Shown one piece after another: positions 53,744-62,637 of a stretch of DNA of 64,000 nucleotides (positions within the stretch are counted from its first letter, which is position 1; each line of letters starts with the position of its first letter). The notes under the pieces are model-generated. The model did no database searches. It had not been told where the DNA came from and saw only the letters and a program-made list of their open reading frames with translations. The position numbers and the translations under genes are program-made. This DNA is from Weeksellaceae bacterium. GTDB lineage: Bacteria; Bacteroidota; Bacteroidia; Flavobacteriales; Weeksellaceae. The stretch lies in contig OX460916.1 in the NCBI GenBank assembly GCA_949788275.1, forward strand, positions 3,100,001 to 3,164,000. Direction: 5' to 3'.

Positions 53744-56161
53744 ATGGAAACGAAAGAAGAAAATAAAATCACTTTTCAAGAATTTAAAGCCCAAATCATT
53801 CAAGATTACAAAACGGCTTTTATGTCTCGTGAAGTCAGTCTTTTAGGACGTAGAGAAGTATTGACAGGCAAAGCTAAATTCGGAATCTTTGGCGATGGAA
53901 AAGAACTTCCGCAAATTGCCATGGCCCGTGTTTTTAAAAACGGTGATTTCCGCTCTGGTTACTACCGCGATCAAACCTTTATGATGGCCATTGGTCAACT
54001 AACTGTCGAAAACTTTTTTGCCCAGTTGTATGCATTAACCGATGTCGATAAAGAACCTTCATCTGCTGGTCGCCAAATGACCGCTCACTTCGGAACCCGT
54101 TCTTTAAACGAAGATGGTTCTTGGAGAAAATTAACCGAACAAAAAAATTCGAGTTCAGATATTTCCCCTACTGCAGGTCAAATGCCTCGTTTACTTGGTT
54201 TAGCACAAGCTTCTAAATATTACCGTGAATATACACAAGCCGATACCGAAGAAAATTTCTCTCGTCAAGGGAATGAAATCGCATTTGGAACCATTGGAGA
54301 TGCCTCTACTTCAGAAGGTCATTTCTGGGAAACAGTAAACGCCGGTGGTGTTTTACAAGTTCCTATGATTATCTCTATTTGGGACGATGGCTATGGAATC
54401 TCCGTTCCCGCAAAATTCCAACGTACCAAATCAAATCTTTCCGAATTGTTGTCTGGTTTTCAACGCAATGAAAACGAAAGAGGCTATGAAATTATTTCGG
54501 TCAAAGCATGGGATTATCCTGCTTTAATAGAAGCGTATCAAAAAGCCGAAAACTTCGCCAGAGAACATCATATTCCTTGTATTGTTCACGTTTCAGAATG
54601 TACCCAACCACAAGGTCACTCAACCTCCGGATCTCACGAACGTTACAAATCTGAAGAACGTTTAGATTGGGAAAAAGAATACGACGGAATCTTACAGTTC
54701 AGAAATTGGATTTTAAAATTTGGGGAAACTGGTCCAGAAGCATTGATCTCAGAAGATGATTTAACGCTTTTAGAAACCGAAGTTAAACAACAAGTTAAAG
54801 CTGAACAAAAAAGAACGTGGGATGCTTACCTCAACCCAATCATTGCGTTAAAAAATGAAGCAATTGCTTTATTAGATCCAGTCGCTACAGAAAGCACAAA
54901 CCGCGATTTTATTCAATTAGAAATCGAGGGCCTTAAAAAGAAAACAACACCTTTCAAACGCGATATATACACCGCCATACGTAAAATTATGCGTATTACA
55001 CGTGGCGAGCAAATGACAGCCAAGCAAACCTTAGTTCAATGGTACCAGCAACAAATGGTAAAAGAAGAGGCCATTTATTCGTCTCATCTTCTTTCGGGTA
55101 CAGCCCAAGAAGTTACCCAAGTAGCGCCTGCTTTTCCCGATGAATTAACTTACGAAGATGGTCGCGTGGTTGTTCGTGATAATTTCGATAAATTATTCGA
55201 AAAATACCCCAAAGCCCTAATCTTTGGTGAAGATGCCGGAAATATTGGCGATGTTAACCAAGGTCTAGAAGGTCTTCAAGCCAAATATGGAATTCACCGT
55301 ATTGCCGATACAGGAATTCGCGAAGCCACTATTCTTGGACAAGGAATTGGTATGGCGATGCGTGGTCTTCGTCCAATCGCTGAAATTCAGTATTTAGATT
55401 ATATTCTGTATTGTTTACAAGGCATTTCCGACGACTTAGCAACGGTTCTTTACCGTACCAAGGGCGGACAAAAAGCACCGGTTATTATTCGTACACGTGG
55501 TCACCGCTTAGAGGGGGTTTGGCACTCTGGCTCTCCTATGGGCGGAATCCTTAACCTTGTTCGTGGGGTAAACGTTTTAGTCCCAAGAGATTTAACCAAA
55601 GCTGCTGGGTTCTACAATACCTTAATGCAGTGCGATGAACCAGCCATTGTTGTAGAAAGCCTTAACGGTTACCGTCTTAAAGAAGCAATGCCAACCAATA
55701 TGGGTGAATTTACAACACCAATCGGTGAAGTGGAGATTACCAAAGAAGGAACCGATGTCACAGTAGTCACCTACGGATCAACATGGCGTATCGTTATGGA
55801 AGCGGCCAAAGAATTAGCGCAAATCGGAATCGATGTAGAAGTCATCGATGCCCAATCGTTATTGCCTTTCGATCATGCAAAACAAGTAGCAAAAAGTTTA
55901 GCAAAAACCAACCGTTTGGTGGTGATCGATGAAGATGTTCCTGGTGGAGCAACCGCTTACTTGGTACAGCAAATTATCGAGCAACAAGGAGGATACTTCC
56001 AATTGGATAGCCAACCGATGACGATTACGGCTAAAGCCCACCGTCCACCGTATGCAACCGATGGAGATTATTTCTCTAAACCTTCTGCCGACGATATGGT
56101 CGAAAAAATATATGGATTAATGCATGAAGCAAATCCTACAAAATACCCAGCGTTGTTCTAA
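53744..56161 (+). CDS. 2-oxoacid dehydrogenase E1, alpha and beta subunits fused
   Basis: 805 residues. The N-terminal half is an E1-alpha domain with the thiamine-diphosphate motif GDASTSEGHFWE...WDDGYGIS (about 200-240); the usual NN before GY is DD here. The C-terminal half, from about 490, is the E1-beta domain (FGEDAGNIGDVNQG, IADTGIREATILG, IDAQSLLPFD). It would decarboxylate a 2-oxoacid, most likely a branched-chain one, for an E2/E3 complex encoded elsewhere. Such fused E1 proteins are common in Flavobacteriia. The start was placed at ATG 53744. Confidence 0.9.
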   Translation: METKEENKITFQEFKAQIIQDYKTAFMSREVSLLGRREVLTGKAKFGIFGDGKELPQIAMARVFKNGDFRSGYYRDQTFMMAIGQLTVENFFAQLYALTDVDKEPSSAGRQMTAHFGTRSLNEDGSWRKLTEQKNSSSDISPTAGQMPRLLGLAQASKYYREYTQADTEENFSRQGNEIAFGTIGDASTSEGHFWETVNAGGVLQVPMIISIWDDGYGISVPAKFQRTKSNLSELLSGFQRNENERGYEIISVKAWDYPALIEAYQKAENFAREHHIPCIVHVSECTQPQGHSTSGSHERYKSEERLDWEKEYDGILQFRNWILKFGETGPEALISEDDLTLLETEVKQQVKAEQKRTWDAYLNPIIALKNEAIALLDPVATESTNRDFIQLEIEGLKKKTTPFKRDIYTAIRKIMRITRGEQMTAKQTLVQWYQQQMVKEEAIYSSHLLSGTAQEVTQVAPAFPDELTYEDGRVVVRDNFDKLFEKYPKALIFGEDAGNIGDVNQGLEGLQAKYGIHRIADTGIREATILGQGIGMAMRGLRPIAEIQYLDYILYCLQGISDDLATVLYRTKGGQKAPVIIRTRGHRLEGVWHSGSPMGGILNLVRGVNVLVPRDLTKAAGFYNTLMQCDEPAIVVESLNGYRLKEAMPTNMGEFTTPIGEVEITKEGTDVTVVTYGSTWRIVMEAAKELAQIGIDVEVIDAQSLLPFDHAKQVAKSLAKTNRLVVIDEDVPGGATAYLVQQIIEQQGGYFQLDSQPMTITAKAHRPPYATDGDYFSKPSADDMVEKIYGLMHEANPTKYPALF

Positions 56162-56173
56162 AGAACGTTTTCA

Positions 56174-56203
56174 AAAGGGCTATCTGAAGAGATAGCCTTT
56201 TTT
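56174..56203 (+). terminator. Terminator of the fused E1 gene
   Basis: AAGGGCTATCT and AGATAGCCTTT pair with a GAAG loop, followed by T. Repeat copy F begins 10 bp later. Confidence 0.9.
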
Positions 56204-56213
56204 AATATCATTT

Positions 56214-56302
56214 TGGGCGGCCGCTACGCGCCGGGCTATCCGCACTCGCTTTTTCGCTCCGTTTCACTCCACCAAAAAGCTCAAACAATTGCTCCTATCT
56301 CT
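56214..56302 (+). repeat. Dispersed imperfect-palindrome repeat, copy F, left part (split by the IS110 element)
   Basis: Forward copy that starts TGGGCGGCCGCTACGCGCCG like copy E. The inner stem is again changed on both sides: GCTTTTT (56248-56254) against AAAAAGC (56274-56280). The right arm runs GCTCCTATCTCT and then stops; in the intact copies this is followed by a CCGC or GCGC segment. The missing end is found at 57638 beyond the IS110 element. Confidence 0.8.
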
Positions 56303-56359
56303 TAGGTTTGTATAAATAAAAAAGATTAATAAATTAGAGTATTGTTTAATCAAGATTAC

Positions 56360-56492
56360 AACTAGTAAAGGCGCTTTTAGCTTCTATCCAAGTTTTAAGA
56401 CTTATGCAGGGATTTAATCCTTTACTAGTTTTTTAAACAAGCTTCAAATAGAAATTTAGGAAAGACCTATTATCAGAGAATTGAAAGTGTTT
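56360..56492 (+). ncRNA. Predicted IS110 bridge RNA (target-binding loop then donor-binding loop)
   Basis: Two adjacent stem-loops precede the recombinase. The first has a perfect 12-bp stem (AACTAGTAAAGG 56360-56371 with CCTTTACTAGTT 56419-56430). Inside, GCTTCTATCC (56380-56389) resembles the left target flank GCTCCTATCT, and GCAGGGAT (56406-56413) is the reverse complement of ATCCCTGC across the core. The second has an imperfect stem (56435-56447 with 56481-56492); it holds ATAGAAAT (56448-56455), identical to the right end at 57628-57635, and ACCTA (56465-56469), complementary to the left end TAGGT at 56303-56307. The order matches IS621. The 5' and 3' ends of the RNA are uncertain. Confidence 0.68.
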
Positions 56493-56518
56493 AAAATGTA
56501 ATCTTAATCATAAAAGAT

Positions 56519-57562
56519 ATGACAAATATAGAAAAAGTAACGCATTACATTGGTATTGATATCTCTAAAAAAACGTTAGATATTGCTATTTATAAACAGA
56601 ATTCGTTTTTATTTCATGAGCAAATCAATAATACTCCGACCAGTCTTAAGACCTTTTTTAAGTCCCTAAATAAGAGAGGTGTAGATTTAAGTCAGAGCAT
56701 TGTCTGTGCTGAATTTACAGGAGTTTATACTCAATTTTTAATCAATAGTGCTCAGTTATTGAACCTTAATTTATGGCTTGAAAACGGAAACCATATCAAA
56801 AAATCACAAGGTTTAAAACGGGGTAAAAACGATAAAGTAGATGCTCAACGAATAGCTCAATTTGCCTATAAAAATAAGGATGATTATAAAGCTTATCAAG
56901 AACCACGAGCACTAGTTAAGACGTTAAAGGAACTGATTAATAGACGTAAGCAATTGGTTAGTTTAAAGAAACAATTATCAGGAGCTTTAGGTGAAAAAGA
57001 ATATAAAAACGAGGAAGATCTTGCTCTACTTAAATCACTGTGTGAAAACACATTGAATGGACTGGAGACTGATCTGAAACGTATTGAGCGGGAAATAGAC
57101 CGATTGATAAAGTCGGACGAAAAAATGTTCAATCAATATAAAATTATTAACTCTGTTGTCGGAATGGGACCCGTAACTGCAGCTAATATGATTATGATGA
57201 CGAACGAGTTTTCAGCTTTTTTGGAAGCTAAAAAATTTGCATGTTACGCAGGAGTAGTTCCTTTTAGCTATACGTCAGGGAGCAGTGTAAGTAGTAAGGC
57301 AAAAGTTTCTAAAATGGCTAACCACCAGATGAAAACACTTTTGCATATGGCAGCCATGTCTTGTATACGGAGTGAAGGGAATTTACGTGAATATTATTTA
57401 CGAAAAACGGAAGAAGGAAAAAATAAAATGTCGGTCATTAATGCTATTCGTAACAAGTTAATATTGAGAGTATTTGCATGTATTAGAGATAATCGGTTTT
57501 ATGACAAAGATTATAAATATAGCACGAAATTAATGCAAAATGAAATGGCTATTCATTGTTAA
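56519..57562 (+). CDS. IS110-family recombinase (DEDD transposase)
   Basis: 347 residues, intact. The N-terminal RuvC-like domain has the DEDD set: D14 in IGIDISK, E65 in CAEFTGVY, D105 and D108 in KNDKVDAQR. A coiled coil at about 135-205 follows. The C-terminal Tnp_20 domain contains VVGMGPVTAANM and GVVPFSYTSGS, where S253 is the probable nucleophile (equivalent to Ser241 of IS621). Such enzymes recombine DNA using a bridge RNA that pairs with target and donor. The 216 bp upstream hold the predicted RNA. No sign of decay. Confidence 0.93.
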   Translation: MTNIEKVTHYIGIDISKKTLDIAIYKQNSFLFHEQINNTPTSLKTFFKSLNKRGVDLSQSIVCAEFTGVYTQFLINSAQLLNLNLWLENGNHIKKSQGLKRGKNDKVDAQRIAQFAYKNKDDYKAYQEPRALVKTLKELINRRKQLVSLKKQLSGALGEKEYKNEEDLALLKSLCENTLNGLETDLKRIEREIDRLIKSDEKMFNQYKIINSVVGMGPVTAANMIMMTNEFSAFLEAKKFACYAGVVPFSYTSGSSVSSKAKVSKMANHQMKTLLHMAAMSCIRSEGNLREYYLRKTEEGKNKMSVINAIRNKLILRVFACIRDNRFYDKDYKYSTKLMQNEMAIHC

Positions 57563-57897
57563 TAAAAGAGAAAAAGATCAAACTAGCATTAAACGTAAAA
57601 AAAAAACATTTTTAATTTGGTGAAACCATAGAAATCCCTGCCGCAATCCAACGCATGAATCAACTTCCTTTTAATTATTAAATATCCTTAATGAAGTCGC
57701 CCTTGATACGCTCATTTTTCGCTTACTTTACGTTTAAATACGAATTAAGTTTATGAAATATTTTCACAATTTATTATTTAAAATATGTTAATTATCTATC
57801 ATTTGTGATATATGCAGTTTAATTAACGCTATTTATTGATTTTTATAGTTTTATATTCTTTTATTTCTTATTATTGAATCACTAAATATGAATTAAT
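57563..57897. other. IS110 right end and AT-rich region upstream of the T9SS cargo gene
   Basis: The first about 75 bp are the right end of the IS110 element, followed by the displaced tail of repeat copy F. The remaining about 250 bp up to 57897 is very AT-rich and holds no gene; no exact -7 box was seen. Confidence 0.5.
57638..57650 (+). repeat. Repeat copy F, displaced right end
   Basis: CTGCCGCAATCC after the IS110 right end matches the end of the intact copies (CTACCGCAAA in copy E, CTCCCGCAG in copy D). With the CT at 56301 it completes copy F. Confidence 0.65.
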
Positions 57898-59910
57898 ATG
57901 AGAAAATTTTACATTTTATGCGCATGTTCCCTTTTCAGCCTTTCATATGGACAGATTGCTTTAGATGAACAATTTGAAGGCACCGCTGTTCCTAAAGACT
58001 GGACATATGTAGGGAAAACAGGTTGGTTAACCAATGGTATTTCTCCTCTAAAAGGAAATAAATCCATGCGTAAATCTTTGAGCGCTACGGCCTCAACACC
58101 TAACCCAATCGCTGAGTTTACAACCAATGCATTACTGAATTCAAATGGTAATTCGGTTAAAATAACGATATCTACCCGAGCACATCGGTTTTCAGATGCG
58201 GCCATCAACGCCACAGTCACATTCTTTTATACCATCGATGGAGGGGAAACATGGATAGATTTAGGAAATCCTGTGACTTATACAGAAGCGAATGATCCCA
58301 ATGCCAATACCGAACAACCCATTGTTCATTCAACGTTCGAACTAGAAAGAGGGAAGGTACCTGAAAATGCTGACTTCAGACTTAAGGTGAAAACGACCGC
58401 CGGTCTTTTGAATGAGACTATTCCGAATAACTTTTATATGTATTTCGATAATTTAACCATTTTCCAATCTTCACAAGATCTACCTCAGTGTACAACGATC
58501 ACTGGACCGATGGCGAACAGCCAAAATGTTCCTGTAGACACGCCAATACAATGGGAGGCTGTAGGTGGAGCAGATAGCTATTTGGTTTATATAGGTACAA
58601 ATTCAGGCGATTATAACATCGTCACTGGCGAGAAAGTGACCAATGCAACCCACTATAAGTTGAAAGCAAATTTGCAAGGGGATACGGTACATTATATAAA
58701 GGTCGTCCCATTGAATCAAGCAGGTGAAGCCATAAACTGCACCGAAAGTTCATTTAAAACGACTACGCCTCCTGTCAATGACGAAATACATGGAGCAACG
58801 GTATTGAATATTACCGATGGAATGTTTTGTGAAGGCGGAACAAAAGGGACTTTTAAACAGGCGTCTCAATCGGTCGATGAATTTAATTGTGATACTTCGG
58901 CTAACCCCAATAATGATGTTTGGTATTCTTTTATTGCCCAAGCTAAACGCCATATCGTTCAGGTGACTCCTGATGAAAATGCTACCAATGATTTATATAT
59001 GACCTTATACCATGGTTCTCCCTATGCGATTATTCAAAAAGAATGCATCGATGAAGAAACGGCTATATTGGATAATTTAGAAATTGGTGAAATTTACTTC
59101 ATTCGGTTATTTACACGAGGAAGCTCAGCCACAGATTCGGGCTTCTCCATTTGTTTAAGTACAGCTGGTGATGTTCCTGCCAATGATACGAAGGAAACGG
59201 CCTTTTTTATCGATCAATTCGATTTTAATCAAATTTTTGATACGTCAGGTTATACCAATCGTACCAACATGTCCCTAGAGGATGTTGTAACGACTTGTTC
59301 AGATGGAGCAGTTATCAATTTAGAAGGGGTGAATCTTACTTCAACCACCTACGCAGACGATGGTATTTGGGCTTCTTTTAAAGGGACGGGTAAACAATTC
59401 GCTATTCGATCAATTGCATCTGGTCCTTGGGATGCACGGATTGATGTGTATAGAACATTAACCGAAGCAGAAAAACAAAAATATCCTCAATTTGCTGATC
59501 AATTGACTTGTGTAGCGACTAAATCATCTCCTGTAACCAATCAAACGCATACCATAGGAATTGATCAATCCATTCATGATGTGATGTATTATATCAATAT
59601 TTCAAATTTTATCAGTGCGACCAAAATGCCTACAGGGAAAGTTAATTTATTGGTGAACACCGAGAAATTAGGAATTGAAGATCCTGGTAAAAAGACGATT
59701 GCAATTTATCCGAATCCCGTATCATCCGTGGTCCATATCGATGCACCAAGCCCTATAAAACGGATCACTATTTTTAACGTATCAGGCGCTCGATTGTTAG
59801 AGAGCACTGCAAAGCAAGTTAACCTAGAAGCTTTACCTAAAGGAACGTATCTAATTCAGGTTATTTTAACCGATGGTTCGTCTTTTCAACAGAAATTAAT
59901 TAAAAAATAA
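57898..59910 (+). CDS. T9SS-exported surface protein with C-terminal sorting domain
   Basis: 670 residues. Signal peptide (ending FSLSYGQ), then a beta-sandwich at about 20-200 resembling the choice-of-anchor/MAM-like type (LDEQFEGTAVPKDW, FYTIDGGETWIDLG), a fibronectin-like segment at about 205-290, further beta domains, and a C-terminal type IX secretion tail from about 600: IAIYPNPVSSVVHI, ITIFNVSGARLL, KGTYLIQVIL. The tail directs export and attachment at the cell surface. No enzyme motif is visible, so it is probably a binding or adhesive protein. Confidence 0.88.
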   Translation: MRKFYILCACSLFSLSYGQIALDEQFEGTAVPKDWTYVGKTGWLTNGISPLKGNKSMRKSLSATASTPNPIAEFTTNALLNSNGNSVKITISTRAHRFSDAAINATVTFFYTIDGGETWIDLGNPVTYTEANDPNANTEQPIVHSTFELERGKVPENADFRLKVKTTAGLLNETIPNNFYMYFDNLTIFQSSQDLPQCTTITGPMANSQNVPVDTPIQWEAVGGADSYLVYIGTNSGDYNIVTGEKVTNATHYKLKANLQGDTVHYIKVVPLNQAGEAINCTESSFKTTTPPVNDEIHGATVLNITDGMFCEGGTKGTFKQASQSVDEFNCDTSANPNNDVWYSFIAQAKRHIVQVTPDENATNDLYMTLYHGSPYAIIQKECIDEETAILDNLEIGEIYFIRLFTRGSSATDSGFSICLSTAGDVPANDTKETAFFIDQFDFNQIFDTSGYTNRTNMSLEDVVTTCSDGAVINLEGVNLTSTTYADDGIWASFKGTGKQFAIRSIASGPWDARIDVYRTLTEAEKQKYPQFADQLTCVATKSSPVTNQTHTIGIDQSIHDVMYYINISNFISATKMPTGKVNLLVNTEKLGIEDPGKKTIAIYPNPVSSVVHIDAPSPIKRITIFNVSGARLLESTAKQVNLEALPKGTYLIQVILTDGSSFQQKLIKK

Positions 59911-59925
59911 GCTATCTACCTAAAC

Positions 59926-59953
59926 AAAAAGGCGGCCATTGGCCGCCTTTTTA
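59926..59953. terminator. Bidirectional terminator between the T9SS cargo and alcohol dehydrogenase genes
   Basis: AAAAAGGCGGCCA and TGGCCGCCTTTTT form a nearly loopless stem with A and T runs on both sides. Confidence 0.9.
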
Positions 59954-59969
59954 TATGTCATGTATTTGC

Positions 59970-61007
59970 TTAATCCCTGTAATCAATCACCACACGGCCA
60001 TTGATTTTACCGGCGAGCATATCGTCAAAGATTTCATTAATCTCTTCTAATTTCTTCACCGTTATCACGGGTTTAATTTGTCCATTTCTCGCAAAATCCA
60101 ATGTCTCAATTAAATCTTTTCGCGTTCCAACAATCGATCCCGCTATTTCATGACCGTTTAATACGGTATCAAAAATAGAAATCTCCATTGACTCGGGCGG
60201 TAAACCAACTGGAACAACCTTTCCACCCCGTTTAATCGATTTCAATGCCTGTGAAAAAGGGGCTTTTGCAACAGCTGTTACAATAACGCCTTGCACACCG
60301 CCTTGGGTACGTTCTTTAATCCATTCCCCTGCCTGATCACCAGGACCATCGTAAACCAAGTCTGCACCACACTCTTTGGCTAATTTTCCACTTGGATCAT
60401 TCGGAGGAACAACGCCAATAACTTTCATTCCCATGGCCTTGGCATATTGAATAGCCACGTGACCTAAGCCACCAACACCCACAATAGAAACCCATTCACC
60501 TGGTTTAACACCCGATACCTTAAGCGCTTTGTAAGTGGTTACACCCGCACAAAATAAAGGTGCAGCAACAATGGGATCAACTTCAGAGGGTACGACAATG
60601 GTATAACGGGCATCCATCAGGGCGTATTCACCAAAGGACCCATCGACCGAATACCCAGAGTTCTGCTGAGATTCACACAAGGTCTCTCTTCCAGTAATAC
60701 AGTATTCACAGTACCCACAAGCGGTATGTAACCAAGGAATACCAACAATATCACCCAACTTTAAATTTTTTACATTGTTTCCTAAAGCCACAACTTCCCC
60801 AATCCCTTCATGTCCAGGAATTCGAGGAAGTTGAGGTTTTACTGGCCAATCACCATGCACGGCATGTAAATCGGTATGGCAGACTCCTGTCACCATCATC
60901 TTCACCAATACGTCTTCTGGTCCAGGCGTAGGTATCGGCATTTGTTTAATCTCTAATGGTTTGTGAAATTCAGTTACTACTGCAGCTTTCATTGTTTTAT
61001 TTTCCAT
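59970..61007 (-). CDS. adhP: Zinc-dependent alcohol dehydrogenase (AdhP type)
   Basis: 345 residues of the medium-chain dehydrogenase family. Catalytic zinc ligands are in GVCHTDLHAVHGDWP (C43, with H44 and D46 next) and GHEGIGE (H66, E67). The structural zinc site is GYCEYCITGRETLC. The NAD-binding GVGGLGHVAIQYAKAMG is near residue 180. This matches ethanol-active AdhP. It would interconvert alcohols and aldehydes with NAD. Single gene, 257 bp from the divergent T9SS plug gene. Confidence 0.93.
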   Translation of the reverse strand: MENKTMKAAVVTEFHKPLEIKQMPIPTPGPEDVLVKMMVTGVCHTDLHAVHGDWPVKPQLPRIPGHEGIGEVVALGNNVKNLKLGDIVGIPWLHTACGYCEYCITGRETLCESQQNSGYSVDGSFGEYALMDARYTIVVPSEVDPIVAAPLFCAGVTTYKALKVSGVKPGEWVSIVGVGGLGHVAIQYAKAMGMKVIGVVPPNDPSGKLAKECGADLVYDGPGDQAGEWIKERTQGGVQGVIVTAVAKAPFSQALKSIKRGGKVVPVGLPPESMEISIFDTVLNGHEIAGSIVGTRKDLIETLDFARNGQIKPVITVKKLEEINEIFDDMLAGKINGRVVIDYRD

Positions 61008-61264
61008 ATAATTGCGGTTTTTAAATACGTATTTGATAACTTACTTATGTGTTTTACATTAGGTTACCTTAAATATACGAAAATTTGATGAGATCATGTT
61101 TGCTCTTTATTAATAATTTATATTTTCTTAATACAACATTTTAACGACAGATTAGGATTTTTTTATCCTATTCTTCCTTAATATGTATATCAACGAAAAC
61201 TCCATTTTTATAAGTAAGGGCGAATTTCTATCTTTAGCGCTATTAACTGTTTAGATACTATACT

Positions 61265-62521
61265 ATGGTGAAATTATTTTTGAGTACTATTTTGTTGGGA
61301 TTTGGTTCTCTAGCAATAGGACAAAACATAGAAATTCAACCGTCAGCATCGATTAAAACGGTGATGGTTTTCAATCCACAGACCAATGATAATACACCGA
61401 TCATTAAATTAGGGTCGAGAGAATATCTGTTGTTTTTGTTTGATGATTTAGAGGCAGGCTATAAACGTTATCAGTATAAAGTAGAACACCGCAATGCCGA
61501 TTGGTCTCCTTCAGGCATCTTCGACTCTGAGTACCTAAATGGGTATAGTACCGATTATATTAAAGTCCACAAGAACTCGTTTAATACCTATCAAAAATTC
61601 ACCAATTATCAATTGCAGTTCCCCAACCAAGAAATGAGTTTAAAATTGTCGGGTAATTATCTGCTGAAAGTTTTCTTGAAAGACGAAAACAAACCGATTT
61701 TTACCAAACGTTTTGCGGTCCACCAGAATTCGGCCGATGTAGGTGTATCTGTTTCTCGGTATAATAACCCAACCCAAGCCGATCTCAATCAACGAGTACA
61801 AGTGCAGGTGAGTAGTGGAACTCAGAATTTAACCGAATCACCCGATGGGGCAAAGTTATTCATCATGAAAAACAACAATTGGGAAGAGAGCTTAACAATG
61901 AACCGCCCAAGTTTTTCTAGAACCAATCAATTAATGTACAATGGAACCGACATCTTGTTCGAAGGTGGAGCAGAATACAATTGGTTTGATACCAAAAACC
62001 TTGAAGTTCCGGCGATGACAACCGAGAAAAGTTTCCGTAAAGACAGTACATACCACAGTGTTTTACGGGTGGACTTCCCGAAGTACAATTTACCTTATGA
62101 CGATTATCCCGATGTAAACGGAAACTTTTATATTCGTAATAACCGTTACGGTAATGAGTACATGGCTGCGTCAGAAGCAGATTATGGTTGGGTGTACTTT
62201 GCCTTGGATGATTTTGAAGATCAGAATGGTCAATTCACACCTTATGTGGTCGGAGCTTTTAACAATTGGATGATTACCGAAGAATCGCGTTTGAAAAAAG
62301 ACGAAACAGGCCTTTGGGTGAATGAAATTTTTTTAAAACAAGGGTATTATAACTACCACTATGTGGTGAAAAACAATAAAACCAATAAAATAGAGCCGAG
62401 TTATGTAAGCGGGAGTTTTTGGCAAACCGAAAACGCCTACCAATCCTTATTCTATTACAGACCATGGGGCGCTCGTTACGATGTGTTAATTGGTTATGGC
62501 GTAGGGAATTCTCGCCGTTAA
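61265..62521 (+). CDS. Type IX secretion system plug-domain protein (DUF5103)
   Basis: 418 residues with a signal peptide (ending GSLAIGQ). The N-terminal part (about 20-130) has the T9SS plug/DUF5103 pattern: TPIIKLGSREYLLFLFDDLEAGYKRYQYKVEHRNADW (part landmark) and SEYLNGYSTDYIKVHKNSFNTY. Related Plug proteins cap the empty SprA outer-membrane translocon after a cargo leaves. It fits with the T9SS cargo gene in this window. The start gives a clean signal peptide. Confidence 0.86.
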   Translation: MVKLFLSTILLGFGSLAIGQNIEIQPSASIKTVMVFNPQTNDNTPIIKLGSREYLLFLFDDLEAGYKRYQYKVEHRNADWSPSGIFDSEYLNGYSTDYIKVHKNSFNTYQKFTNYQLQFPNQEMSLKLSGNYLLKVFLKDENKPIFTKRFAVHQNSADVGVSVSRYNNPTQADLNQRVQVQVSSGTQNLTESPDGAKLFIMKNNNWEESLTMNRPSFSRTNQLMYNGTDILFEGGAEYNWFDTKNLEVPAMTTEKSFRKDSTYHSVLRVDFPKYNLPYDDYPDVNGNFYIRNNRYGNEYMAASEADYGWVYFALDDFEDQNGQFTPYVVGAFNNWMITEESRLKKDETGLWVNEIFLKQGYYNYHYVVKNNKTNKIEPSYVSGSFWQTENAYQSLFYYRPWGARYDVLIGYGVGNSRR

Positions 62522-62538
62522 TTAGATATCTTATTGAG

Positions 62539-62566
62539 AACCATTTCAAATGAAATGGTTTTTTTA
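62539..62566 (+). terminator. Terminator of the T9SS plug gene
   Basis: AACCATTTC and GAAATGGTT pair around AAAT, followed by T. Confidence 0.85.
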
Positions 62567-62608
62567 GGCAAATTTGTTTCCTCGTTTTTTATAAGAATTG
62601 AATTGTTG

Positions 62609-62616
62609 TATTTTTG
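62609..62616 (+). promoter_or_regulatory. Bacteroidota -7 box for the lipoprotein gene
   Basis: TATTTTTG, 21 bp before ATG 62638. Confidence 0.5.
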
Positions 62617-62637
62617 ATTTATAAAAAACAACCTTTT

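Larger units (their letters stand above)
56303..57637 (+). mobile_element. IS110-family insertion sequence (IS110 group, leader RNA upstream of recombinase)
   Basis: About 1335 bp between two CT dinucleotides (56301-56302 and 57638-57639), the size of an IS110 element. It has no long terminal inverted repeats, as expected for the group. The left end reads TAGGTTTG, the right end ATAGAAATCC. Joining the flanks (GCTCCTATCT, CT, GCCGCAA) restores a copy of the dispersed repeat, so boundaries rest on repeat homology plus the guide matches of the predicted bridge RNA. One intact recombinase gene. Confidence 0.8.

Noticed and set aside
56303-57637. Short subterminal inverted similarity in the IS110 ends (TAGGTTTG and TATGGTTTC)
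   Set aside because: Only about seven bases agree and the IS110 group normally lacks terminal inverted repeats; not treated as a terminal repeat.
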